Shown here one piece after another: positions 35,546 through 43,031 of a stretch of 64,000 nucleotides of DNA (positions are counted from its first letter, which is position 1; every line of letters starts with the position of its first letter). The notes beneath the pieces were generated by a model. It had not been told where the DNA came from and ran no database searches. It saw only the letters and a program-made list of their open reading frames with translations. The translations under genes and the position numbers were made by a program. Source of the stretch: Acidobacteriaceae bacterium (GTDB lineage Bacteria > Acidobacteriota > Terriglobia > Terriglobales > Acidobacteriaceae); NCBI GenBank assembly GCA_028283655.1, contig JAPWKE010000003.1, forward strand, positions 2,356,001 to 2,420,000, written 5' to 3'.

Positions 35546-35621
35546 TGGAGCTGGCGAAGGGATTTGAACCCCCGACCGCCTGATTACAAATCAGGTGCTC
35601 TACCAGCTGAGCTACGCCAGC
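35546..35621 (-). tRNA. tRNA-Thr (anticodon TGT)
   Basis: A 76-base cloverleaf with encoded CCA. Acceptor GCTGGCG pairs with CGCCAGC; anticodon stem CCTGA/TCAGG around TTTGTAA. First tRNA of the array; its promoter should lie in 35622-35720, but I could not pick a clear one. Confidence 0.95.
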
Positions 35622-35903
35622 CCACACAGCAAAGTGCGCTGCTCACACTGCCGCAGCGCTGAATATGAATCTATCACAAACCAGGCTCTTCGCGAGTGTG
35701 GGAAAGCTCACGAAAACATCCCTTCTCACCGCCACTCCTTATCCGCCGCGAAACCCTCTGCACCCTCCGCGTGCTTTTCTCGCGCACTCAGCGTCGAAGC
35801 TCTCCCTCCCCTCGCCACAAACTCCGCTCTAGGACTCCCCACCCGGCATCCCCGGTGCTACCATCATGCCAACCGCACCTCAACACCTGCGGCCCTAGAC
35901 GCC

Positions 35904-36893
35904 TTGAAGCATCCCACACGCAACCGCGGACTCATCATCACGCTGGCCCTGCTGGCGCTGCTCTCTGTCGTAGGCCTCGTCCTCTACCTGCGAGCCAAAG
36001 CTCCCCCCGACGCTGCGCGCCTCCTCCCGGAATCAGACGCCATCGTCTTCTTCCAGCTCAAGACACTCCGCGCCGCCACGCACTTCGACCGCCAGCCCAT
36101 CACCCGCTCGGCCGACTTCGCCCGCTTCATCGCCGCCACCGGCATCGAGCCCGAGCGCGACATCGACTCCGCCGCCTTCGCCCTGCACCGTATGCCCGAT
36201 CCCCACGGCCCCAACGGCCCGGTCGCCTACTCTGAAGTCTTCACCGGCCACTTCGACGGCCAGCGCCTCACCAGCTACCTCGCCTCCATCGCCACCGCTC
36301 GCGAAACCTACGACGACCACGAGATCTTTTCCATCCCTATCGACGGCCGCACGCTCCGCGTCGCGCAACTCGGCTACGACACCATCGCCGCCAGCAACAT
36401 GCCCACCACTGAGCAGATCCACTCCATGCTCGACCGCTGGCGCGCCTCCGGCATCGGCACCCCCGGCTCTTCGCTCCTCGCCCGCCGTTACCACGACGTC
36501 CCTCTGCTTTCACAAGCCTGGGGCATCGGCCGCATCGGCCTCCCCTTCGCCCAGGACGGCAAGATCACCCTCTTCGGCCTCGAACTCCCCATCTCTTCCG
36601 ACACCGAACTCGTCGCCAGCCTCCGCTTCCAGGGCAAAGTCCAGCTTCGCGTCGAAGACTTCGCTCACTCCGACGACGAAGCCCGCACCACAGCCGACGC
36701 CATGAACACCATGCTGAACCTGGCCCGCGGCCTTACCGGAGCGACTCCCCAGCAGGACGCCCCCGCCGTCGCCGTCCGCGACCTGCTCAACACCTCCACC
36801 GTCGAGCAAAAAGGTAGCCAGGCCACTCTCACCGCCACCGCAAGCCTCGAGCAACTGAAGGCCCTGGCAAACGTCTCGACCGCTGCCCAATAG
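35904..36893 (+). CDS. membrane-anchored periplasmic protein, function unknown
   Basis: About 329 residues. A short basic start (LKHPTRNRG) leads into a transmembrane anchor (LIITLALLALLSVVGLVLYL, residues 10-29), followed by a soluble domain with DAIVFFQLKTLRAATHFDRQP near the beginning. The end is helical and Ala-rich. No catalytic motif was recognised. The start is uncertain: TTG at 35904 gives the best anchor topology, no ATG is in frame nearby, and no ribosome-binding site is obvious. Base composition and codon use fit a real gene. It starts about 280 bases from the tRNA-Thr gene on the other strand. Confidence 0.65.
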   Translation: MKHPTRNRGLIITLALLALLSVVGLVLYLRAKAPPDAARLLPESDAIVFFQLKTLRAATHFDRQPITRSADFARFIAATGIEPERDIDSAAFALHRMPDPHGPNGPVAYSEVFTGHFDGQRLTSYLASIATARETYDDHEIFSIPIDGRTLRVAQLGYDTIAASNMPTTEQIHSMLDRWRASGIGTPGSSLLARRYHDVPLLSQAWGIGRIGLPFAQDGKITLFGLELPISSDTELVASLRFQGKVQLRVEDFAHSDDEARTTADAMNTMLNLARGLTGATPQQDAPAVAVRDLLNTSTVEQKGSQATLTATASLEQLKALANVSTAAQ

Positions 36894-37224
36894 CCTTCGG
36901 CAGACAGTCACCACGACCGTTCTCGCAACCGCACCCCTTCGCGTACTTCGCGCCTAGCCTTAGCGCACTTCGCGTTAAGGCTCTGCTCCCTCCATCCCAC
37001 CCTTAGCTCTAGATTTCGCCCTTCGCCTTGGAGTAGAGGTGGGCTTCAGCCCACCGTCAAACCCTCAAACATGAAGGGCTTTAGCCCCGGCCATTGCTAC
37101 CCACAGCATCCTCTGTATCTGCATTCAGAGCCGTCCCTCCTTCAACCATAGGCAAACGCTTCTCCAGCCCCAAACGCGAGCCAAAGAAGCGTTTCTCCCA
37201 AGCCAACAATCAGCCTGCAAACTT
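36894..37224. repeat. 331-base gene-free interval with TTCGCG repeat and REP-like pair
   Basis: 36937-36985 is TTCGCGTACTTCGCGCC-type text, repeated in degenerate form. 37033-37092 is a GTAG-headed double hairpin (AGGTGGGCTTCAGCCCACC, then AAGGGCTTTAGCCCC), the best-preserved copy of this element in the window. The 3' end carries the hairpin of the collagen-like gene. No gene seen. Confidence 0.6.
37154..37194 (-). terminator. terminator-like inverted repeat after the collagen-like gene
   Basis: AAACGCTTCT (37154-37163) pairs exactly with AGAAGCGTTT (37185-37194) around 21 bases, 31 bases beyond the stop on the minus strand. The loop is long and the T-run poor. Confidence 0.45.
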
Positions 37225-39273
37225 CTATGGCTTTTCGTTCGACGCCACGTGGATGGGCAAAGCAGGCGCTGCGGCATCGGCTGAATTACGCACCTCGACA
37301 TCAGCCTGCGCCGCATAGGTATCAGGTAGCGTAACTCCGATCAACGTCCCAGTTGTGCCATCCGTCGTCGCCAAAACGCCAGCCGGAGTTCCCGCAATCC
37401 AGATAGCCGTTTTCTTGTCGATGAAACCGGCTCCCGTAATGGTCACATTTGCAGAGGCATTTTTTAATATCGCCTGCCCGGAAGTCGCTGGCGAAATCGT
37501 TGCTGTTTTGATCGTTGGATCATAAGCAACCGTCACGTCGTAGCTGCTTGAAACAGTTCCTTTTGTAACTTTGAATGTGAGCTTGTCTCCGGGGGCAATC
37601 GGCTTTAAAACAGTCAGCGTGCCGCTCACTGCAGAAGCACCAACATTCGCAGCGTTGAACTTCGCAACATCAGACGGCGACACCGCGACGGAGACCTGCT
37701 CTCCGTTCCATAGGTCACTACCGTTGATCGTTACGGCAAGCTCCGTACCAACCGTCGCAAGCCCCACCGGCTTATCGATCTTCACAGTGCTCACCGTTGG
37801 TGTGCTTTGATCGAGCTCTGAAACAAACGCTCCGTCAACACACACATCCACGGCCTGCGGATCGATCACATAGGCCAGCGTTTCGTTCGGGACGAACACC
37901 GCAAACGCTCGCGAACGACCTTTCTCGATCACAACATTAGCCTGGAACGCGCTGTCACTCAGCCGATTGAGCTGTGTTGCCTGGTGATTTGGAAGAATCT
38001 TGGAATAGCCCTGCGCAAACGGCCCGTTAAACGCCGCAACCGCAGGCCCCATCACATCCGCAAACGGCGTCAGAGCGGTCACACCGCCCGCCACAGATCC
38101 GATGCCCTCGATGATGTTGTACGCCATATTCCGAGGGTCCAGATCCGCTCCCTGCTCCGGGATACCGCGCATCAGGGAGAGATCCCGCGTCGACGCCCTG
38201 TACTGCAGGTTGGAGCTACTGCTGCTGCCAGCCGCATCCTTCCAGTCCAATGTAATGTCATGCACTAAATAAAAGTGATCGGCATCGAGGTTTGCCACCG
38301 TCACCTGATAAGTCCGGTAGTGATTGCCTATGCGATACCCAAAATCATCCTTCGACTCGAAGCCTTCCATCAGGGATCGCGTCACACGCAGCTTTTGAAC
38401 TCCCAACTGCCCCGAGGCCGAACCTGTAACCGGAGAGCAAGCCGAAAGCGACTGAGAGGCGCTCAAGGAAGCCGCAGTCACAACAGCCCCTCCTCCGCCA
38501 CTATCCTTCGCACTGACGCTTCCCGAGGCCCCAGTTGCCCCGGTGCTGCCACTTGCCCCCGAAGGGGCAACGATACCCACAGGAACAGTAGCGTCAGGCA
38601 CCATAGCATTGATCAGGGGAAGAGTCAGCGCATGAATGTCGCTGGCACTGTAGAGTTCTGTTGTCTTCCCCGTCGGATCCACCAGCTTATATGTCGGAGT
38701 CTTGAGGGAAGGCATCTTTATCTTCGCTCCGGCTGCACCCACCGGCTTCTTTTCGCTTCCGTTACTACTCCCGCGTCCAGTAGCTGCCGACGCTCCTGTG
38801 GCGCCGCGAGCGCCTGTGGCTCCTGTGGCTCCAGTGGCTCCTGTGGCGCCGGTTGCCCCTGTGGATCCGGTCGCCCCTGTGGCTCCTTTGACCCCGGTAG
38901 GGCCAGTAGACGCAGTTGCTGGAGTGTCACTCGGCGGCTTTGCTGCAGCAGTCCCCGTTGCATCGTTCCAGCTGGAACTGAAACTGCGCATCATGCGCTG
39001 CAGCATCAACTCGTCCTGAAGACAACCGACGGCTTCACGAATCTTCTTCTTCTTGCCAGACTTCATCGCATCGCTCAGCTTGCAGGAAGTCATCACATCT
39101 TTGGCAGTGACTTTATCCTCTGCGGGTTCGGGCGTTGGAGTCTGTGCGTTGATTGCCGTAACGACTGGCGGTGTAACAGCGGGTTGAGATGCTTGGGAGG
39201 AAAGGGCAAAGGCAGCCGCTCCGGGCTGCCCAACGAGGATCGCGCACAACGCAGCATAGGCCGCTATCCGCAT
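37225..39273 (-). CDS. secreted protein with collagen-like Gly-X-Y repeats
   Basis: A 682-residue protein. Signal peptide to about residue 24. Residues 124-159 are twelve uninterrupted Gly-X-Y triplets, mostly Gly-Ala-Thr, and a second set of about four (GASGSTGATGASGS) lies further on. The rest is beta-rich, with an IPT/TIG-like end (ATISPATSGQAILKNASANVTITGAGF) and a possible similar repeat before it (VKIDKPVGLATVGTELAVTINGSDLW). Thr-rich triplets resemble glycosylated bacterial collagens. Probably a surface or extracellular fibre-forming protein. The ATG at 39273 follows AAGGA and starts the signal peptide. It is divergent from a dehydrogenase gene. Confidence 0.8.
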   Translation of the reverse strand: MRIAAYAALCAILVGQPGAAAFALSSQASQPAVTPPVVTAINAQTPTPEPAEDKVTAKDVMTSCKLSDAMKSGKKKKIREAVGCLQDELMLQRMMRSFSSSWNDATGTAAAKPPSDTPATASTGPTGVKGATGATGSTGATGATGATGATGATGARGATGASAATGRGSSNGSEKKPVGAAGAKIKMPSLKTPTYKLVDPTGKTTELYSASDIHALTLPLINAMVPDATVPVGIVAPSGASGSTGATGASGSVSAKDSGGGGAVVTAASLSASQSLSACSPVTGSASGQLGVQKLRVTRSLMEGFESKDDFGYRIGNHYRTYQVTVANLDADHFYLVHDITLDWKDAAGSSSSSNLQYRASTRDLSLMRGIPEQGADLDPRNMAYNIIEGIGSVAGGVTALTPFADVMGPAVAAFNGPFAQGYSKILPNHQATQLNRLSDSAFQANVVIEKGRSRAFAVFVPNETLAYVIDPQAVDVCVDGAFVSELDQSTPTVSTVKIDKPVGLATVGTELAVTINGSDLWNGEQVSVAVSPSDVAKFNAANVGASAVSGTLTVLKPIAPGDKLTFKVTKGTVSSSYDVTVAYDPTIKTATISPATSGQAILKNASANVTITGAGFIDKKTAIWIAGTPAGVLATTDGTTGTLIGVTLPDTYAAQADVEVRNSADAAAPALPIHVASNEKP

Positions 39274-39434
39274 GGGAATGTCCTTGAAATGAAATAAGTT
39301 ATCGGGCCGGAGTAAGGTAAAACAGGAAGTGAAATGAGTCTGACATGACATCAAAACCGCAACAAGTAAAAACTCACTCTCGGCATAAGTTTTTAGCCTC
39401 GCATCACGATGCCTTCAATTCGCGTCCAACCCAC

Positions 39435-40901
39435 ATGCGACTTCTTCAGGCAACAGCTTCCGCCGCCCTCTTCGTTGCTGCTGCATCTGCCTTTGCCCAG
39501 CAGCCCGTCCTCACTGGCCAATCCGCCTTCACCAACTGGGACCAGCAGCACCCCGGCGTTCGCCACAAGATCACCCTCGCCGACCTCCCCGCGCCGCACC
39601 CCGAAGAGAGCGTGCAGAACACCGCACACCTCGTCCCGCGTCCTGCCGGAGCCATGCCCATCGCCCCCGCAGGCTTCACCGTCACGCTCTACGCCGGCGG
39701 CGACAACGGCCCCATGCAGCGCGCCGACAACACCGAGCACATGAAGCGCGCCTCCGGCACCTTCACCATGCCGCGCCTCATGCGCACCGCGCCCAACGGC
39801 GACATCTTCCTCGCCGACTCCGGCGACGGCACGCTCTTCCTCCTCCGTGGCCTCAGCCCCGACGGTCACGCCGCCACCGTCACTCCCTTCGTCACCGGCC
39901 TCGACCACCCCTTCGGCATCGCCTTCTACCCCGCCTCCAACCCGCAGTGGATCTACGTCGGCAACGCCACCACCATCCAGCGCATTCCCTACCACTCCGG
40001 CGACACCAAAGCCACCGGCGTTCCGCAGACCATCGTCCCCGACATCCCCGGCTACGCCCAGCTCACCGGCGGCGGCCACTGGACCCGCGACGTCGTCTTC
40101 ACCGCCGACGGCAAACACATGCTCGTATCCGTTGGCTCCGGCTCCAATATCAACAACCCCGACACCGACTACGAACGCTCCGGCGGCAAGCGTGAGGCCC
40201 TCGAACTCCACCGTGCCGACATCCTCGAGTACACCCCCGAGGGCAAGTTCGAAAAGGTCTACGCCTCCGGCATTCGCAACTGCGTCGGCGAAGCCATCAA
40301 TCCCGCCAACAATGAGCTCTGGTGCTCCACCAACGAGCGCGACGAACTCGGCAACCACCTCGTCCCCGACTACGTCACCAGCGTTCCCGAAGGCAGCTTC
40401 TTCGGCTGGCCCTGGTACTACATGGGCGGCCATCAGGACCCACGCCTCCCGCAGCCCTGCGCCAACGGCACCGGACCCAATCCGCAGCGCTCCACCTCGC
40501 TCACCGAAGCCGAAGCCAAGTCCTGCAAACACGTCGACCTCAGCCGGAAAGTCCGCACCCCTGACGTCCTCGTCCAGCCCCACATGGCTTCGCTCGAGAT
40601 GACCTTCTACCCATCCACACATGCGCCGCAGGCCTTCCCGCGCAGCTTCCACGGCGGTATCTTCGCCGCCGAACACGGCTCCTGGAACCGCGCCCAGCGC
40701 GCCGGCTACGAAGTCATCTTCATCCCCACCACCGCCAACGGCAAAACCACCGGCGAGTACGACGACTTCCTCACCGGCTTCGTCACCAAAGACGGCAAAG
40801 TCTGGGGCCGCCCCGTCGGCGTCACCGTCGGCCAGGACGGCGCACTCTATGTCTCCGATGACGGCTCCCGCAGCGTCTGGCGAGTAGCCCCCACCAGGTA
40901 A
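39435..40901 (+). CDS. secreted PQQ-type sugar/sorbosone dehydrogenase-like protein
   Basis: A 488-residue protein with a signal peptide (ALFVAAASAFAQQ) and a six-bladed propeller of the soluble glucose/sorbosone dehydrogenase family: MPRLMRTAPNGDIFLADSGDGTLFLLRG, GLDHPFGIAFYP, VYASGIRNCVGEAINPANNELWCSTNERDELG, GWPWYY and FHGGIFAAEHGSWNRAQRAGY. These enzymes oxidise sugars in the periplasm with PQQ; PQQ binding is assumed from family. The ATG at 39435 starts the signal peptide, although the frame runs 30 codons further upstream. No strong ribosome-binding site. Confidence 0.85.
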   Translation: MRLLQATASAALFVAAASAFAQQPVLTGQSAFTNWDQQHPGVRHKITLADLPAPHPEESVQNTAHLVPRPAGAMPIAPAGFTVTLYAGGDNGPMQRADNTEHMKRASGTFTMPRLMRTAPNGDIFLADSGDGTLFLLRGLSPDGHAATVTPFVTGLDHPFGIAFYPASNPQWIYVGNATTIQRIPYHSGDTKATGVPQTIVPDIPGYAQLTGGGHWTRDVVFTADGKHMLVSVGSGSNINNPDTDYERSGGKREALELHRADILEYTPEGKFEKVYASGIRNCVGEAINPANNELWCSTNERDELGNHLVPDYVTSVPEGSFFGWPWYYMGGHQDPRLPQPCANGTGPNPQRSTSLTEAEAKSCKHVDLSRKVRTPDVLVQPHMASLEMTFYPSTHAPQAFPRSFHGGIFAAEHGSWNRAQRAGYEVIFIPTTANGKTTGEYDDFLTGFVTKDGKVWGRPVGVTVGQDGALYVSDDGSRSVWRVAPTR

Positions 40902-40919
40902 GCCTACCGCCAAAAACAA

Positions 40920-40948
40920 AAAGGCCGCGTCTCCACGACGCGGCCTTT
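40920..40948. terminator. bidirectional terminator
   Basis: An 11-bp perfect stem (40920-40930 with 40938-40948) with A-runs on the left and TTT on the right, between the convergent dehydrogenase and DUF3037 genes. The minus-strand reading is the stronger one. Confidence 0.85.
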
Positions 40949-40964
40949 CTACACACCACAGGGT

Positions 40965-41348
40965 TCACGAAATCAGATCGCCCGCAAGCTTCGCCAGCGT
41001 CAACGCGGCATCGTCCGTCACGCCCGTCCGTACCGGCGAGATCTGAATCATCGTACTGCGCGGCGACGTCAGCCATTGAAACCGTTCACTCTGCGAAAGC
41101 TTCGCGATCGGCCCACCATCCGCATCGCCGTTGCAGATCTTCTCCACCGCATCCAGATGGTTGCGAATCGCGGCGATGGGCGTCCCCGGCCACAGCGCCA
41201 TCAGCTTCTCTTCGCTCAGCTCCATCTTCAGCCCCAGAAACTTCTTCTGAGCAGAAAACAGAATCACGCCCGCATTCACAAACTCATCGCGCTCCACACG
41301 GGGCACAACACGAATCACCGCGTAGTTATAGGCTTTGCGCTCGGACAC
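40965..41348 (-). CDS. DUF3037-family protein, partner of the HipA-like kinase
   Basis: A 127-residue protein with the DUF3037 pattern: YNYAVIRVVPRVERDEFVNAGVILFSAQKKFLGLKM near the start and a C-terminal segment with ERFQWLTSPRSTMIQISPVRTG. The GTG start at 41348 has AGGAG seven bases upstream and overlaps the end of the HipA-like gene by 23 bases, so the two are translationally coupled. From memory, such pairs recur in proteobacteria and others. The role is unknown: substrate, antitoxin or modulator of the kinase are the open choices. A TTG six codons upstream is a weaker start. Confidence 0.82.
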   Translation of the reverse strand: MSERKAYNYAVIRVVPRVERDEFVNAGVILFSAQKKFLGLKMELSEEKLMALWPGTPIAAIRNHLDAVEKICNGDADGGPIAKLSQSERFQWLTSPRSTMIQISPVRTGVTDDAALTLAKLAGDLIS

Positions 41349-42111
41349 GGACAATCTCCTCTTCAAAGATAGCCGAATGCTTCAGCCGTTCTGCAAAGTA
41401 CGCGCGATACCCCGCGCGCTGCTCTTCCACGGAAACACCGTCGTCCTCTGGCAAAAACTCTTCCGGCACCGCCGCCACCAGCTCCGCAAAAAATTCCGCA
41501 GTCAGTCGCTCATGCGCCCACGTCGACGCGCCTGCGATCTCACCCGCGCAAGGCAGCAGAATGTGGTCTCGAATCGCCGCAAACGCATCCACCGCTTTGC
41601 TCTGCGCAGAAGGCCAATGAAAGTGAAAGATCATCGAAGCGCCATGGTCGATCAGCCATAGCTTATGGTCCTTCATCAACAGGTTCGCGTTCCGCGGAGT
41701 CCTGTCCACATTGCGTACAAACGCATCCAGCCACACCACGCGCGACGCTTCCTCCGCACTCACGCGATCACCCGCGACCGGATCAAACACCGTGGACTGC
41801 GGCAGATACTCCAGCCCGAAGTTCACCCCGGCCGAGCGTTGAAACAGCTCCCGCACCTCCGGGTCCGGCTCCGTCTTCCCAAACACCGCGTCCAGCGTCA
41901 CCGCTGTCAGACGAGGCACCCGCAACTCCAGCCTGCGCGCAATCTCGCCCGTCAGAAACTCGGCGGCAAGCACACGCGGTCCCTGTCCGGCACCGCGCAG
42001 CTTCACCACATAGCGCCTGGCATCTTCTGTTTCCAGCAGCGCAGGCATCGACCCGCCTTCGCGCATCGACAGCATGTAACGAATCGCACTCGTACGTGGC
42101 AACGACAACAT
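41326..42111 (-). CDS. HipA-like kinase
   Basis: A 261-residue protein of the small HipA_2 type. Kinase-like elements in order: Lys37 in YVVKLRG for ATP, Glu51 in AAEFLTGEIAR, the catalytic loop NVDRTPRNANLL with Asp136 and Asn141, and the metal-binding Asp155 in LIDHGAS. It lacks the N-subdomain 1 of classical HipA and has no HipB-type HTH gene beside it. Its partner is the overlapping DUF3037 gene. A TACACT box ends six bases before the ATG, suggesting a leaderless mRNA. PspA lies 16 bases upstream on the same strand. Confidence 0.82.
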   Translation of the reverse strand: MLSLPRTSAIRYMLSMREGGSMPALLETEDARRYVVKLRGAGQGPRVLAAEFLTGEIARRLELRVPRLTAVTLDAVFGKTEPDPEVRELFQRSAGVNFGLEYLPQSTVFDPVAGDRVSAEEASRVVWLDAFVRNVDRTPRNANLLMKDHKLWLIDHGASMIFHFHWPSAQSKAVDAFAAIRDHILLPCAGEIAGASTWAHERLTAEFFAELVAAVPEEFLPEDDGVSVEEQRAGYRAYFAERLKHSAIFEEEIVRVRAQSL

Positions 42112-42127
42112 TCGCCTAGTGTAGCCG

Positions 42128-42826
42128 TTACCCTGCCTGCAGCATCCGCGCCTGCTTCTGCTTCAACTCACCCAGCAGCCGCTCCACCTTCTCATCCCGC
42201 TCCAACACCTCAAAGCGGTCCTCCAGCGAAGCCGGGTTCAACGCCTCGCCATGCAGCAGCTCCTTGCTCGCCGCATTCGAAGCCTCCACACTCTGCAGCC
42301 GCGCCTTAAGCCTCTGCAGCGGAGACGTTCTCGCACCCGCCGCCTTCGCCACCTCTTCCTGCGCCGCATTCGCCTTGCTCATCATCCGAGCCCTCCGTGC
42401 CTGCGCCGCCACCATCTCGCACTGCGCTTCCGTCTGCTTCAGCTTCGCTTCGAGCTTCCCATACGTCACGCGCAATGCATCCGCCTCAGCCGTCTGCTCG
42501 TCATACTGCCGCGCAAACCCTTCCGCCATCTGCGTATGCGACAACGACCGCTCCAACGCCGCACGAGCCAGGTCTTCCTGCTCCTTGCTCAACGCCAGCT
42601 CCGCCTTCGCATGCCAACCGGCAGAGATCTCCTCCTGCTCCTTGCGCTTCTTGTTCAACAGGTGCTGGTCCGCGATCGCAATCGCCACCTGCGTCTTCAC
42701 CTGGAGCAACTGGTTCTCCATATCGAGCACCAACTGGCGCAGCATCTTCTCCGGGTCTTCTGCGCGATCGATCAGATCATTCACATTCGCGCGCATCAAC
42801 ATCGCCACTCTCTCCATCAACGCCAT
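42128..42826 (-). CDS. pspA: PspA/IM30-family membrane-maintenance protein
   Basis: A 232-residue, nearly all coiled-coil protein. It starts with the amphipathic helix typical of the family (ALMERVAMLMRANVNDLIDRAEDPEKMLRQLVLDMENQL) and continues as long heptad helices (residues about 25-190). PspA/Vipp1 proteins form ESCRT-III-like polymers that repair the inner membrane. It follows flotillin with a 205-base spacer that contains a REP-like pair, and lies in line with NfeD and the XRE regulator, so it is probably part of that stress unit. The ATG has a weak AAGG upstream. Confidence 0.92.
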   Translation of the reverse strand: MALMERVAMLMRANVNDLIDRAEDPEKMLRQLVLDMENQLLQVKTQVAIAIADQHLLNKKRKEQEEISAGWHAKAELALSKEQEDLARAALERSLSHTQMAEGFARQYDEQTAEADALRVTYGKLEAKLKQTEAQCEMVAAQARRARMMSKANAAQEEVAKAAGARTSPLQRLKARLQSVEASNAASKELLHGEALNPASLEDRFEVLERDEKVERLLGELKQKQARMLQAG

Positions 42827-42877
42827 CTCATCACGCCTTTCTCACAACCTCGCCGAACTTCATTCACCCGGGAATCG

Positions 42878-42939
42878 AAGGGGCATGGCTTCAGCCATGC
42901 CATCAACCATCCGCAAATCAAGGGGCTTCAGCCCCTGAG
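42878..42939. repeat. double hairpin in the flotillin-pspA spacer
   Basis: GGGGCATGGCTTCAGCCATGCC followed after about 20 bases by AGGGGCTTCAGCCCCT. It is the two-hairpin form of the dispersed REP-like element, here without a clear GTAG head. It may stabilise or separate parts of the operon transcript. Confidence 0.5.
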
Positions 42940-43031
42940 GTACGTTTGGAAGACGATCGAACGATCACATCTCCCAGCCAATCTCAAAAAGCCAACCGCC
43001 GGAGTCCAAAGGACCCCGGCGGCCAACTCTC

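Noticed and set aside
35622-35720. Promoter of the tRNA-tuf array
   Set aside because: Several weak AT-rich words (TTGTGA, CATATT) exist, but none forms a convincing -35/-10 pair at proper spacing, so no feature was called.
39393-40919. 508-codon minus-strand frame opposite the sorbosone-dehydrogenase-like gene
   Set aside because: Its composition is almost only Gly, Val, Asp, Glu and Ala, the antisense image of the real gene. No start signal or motif.
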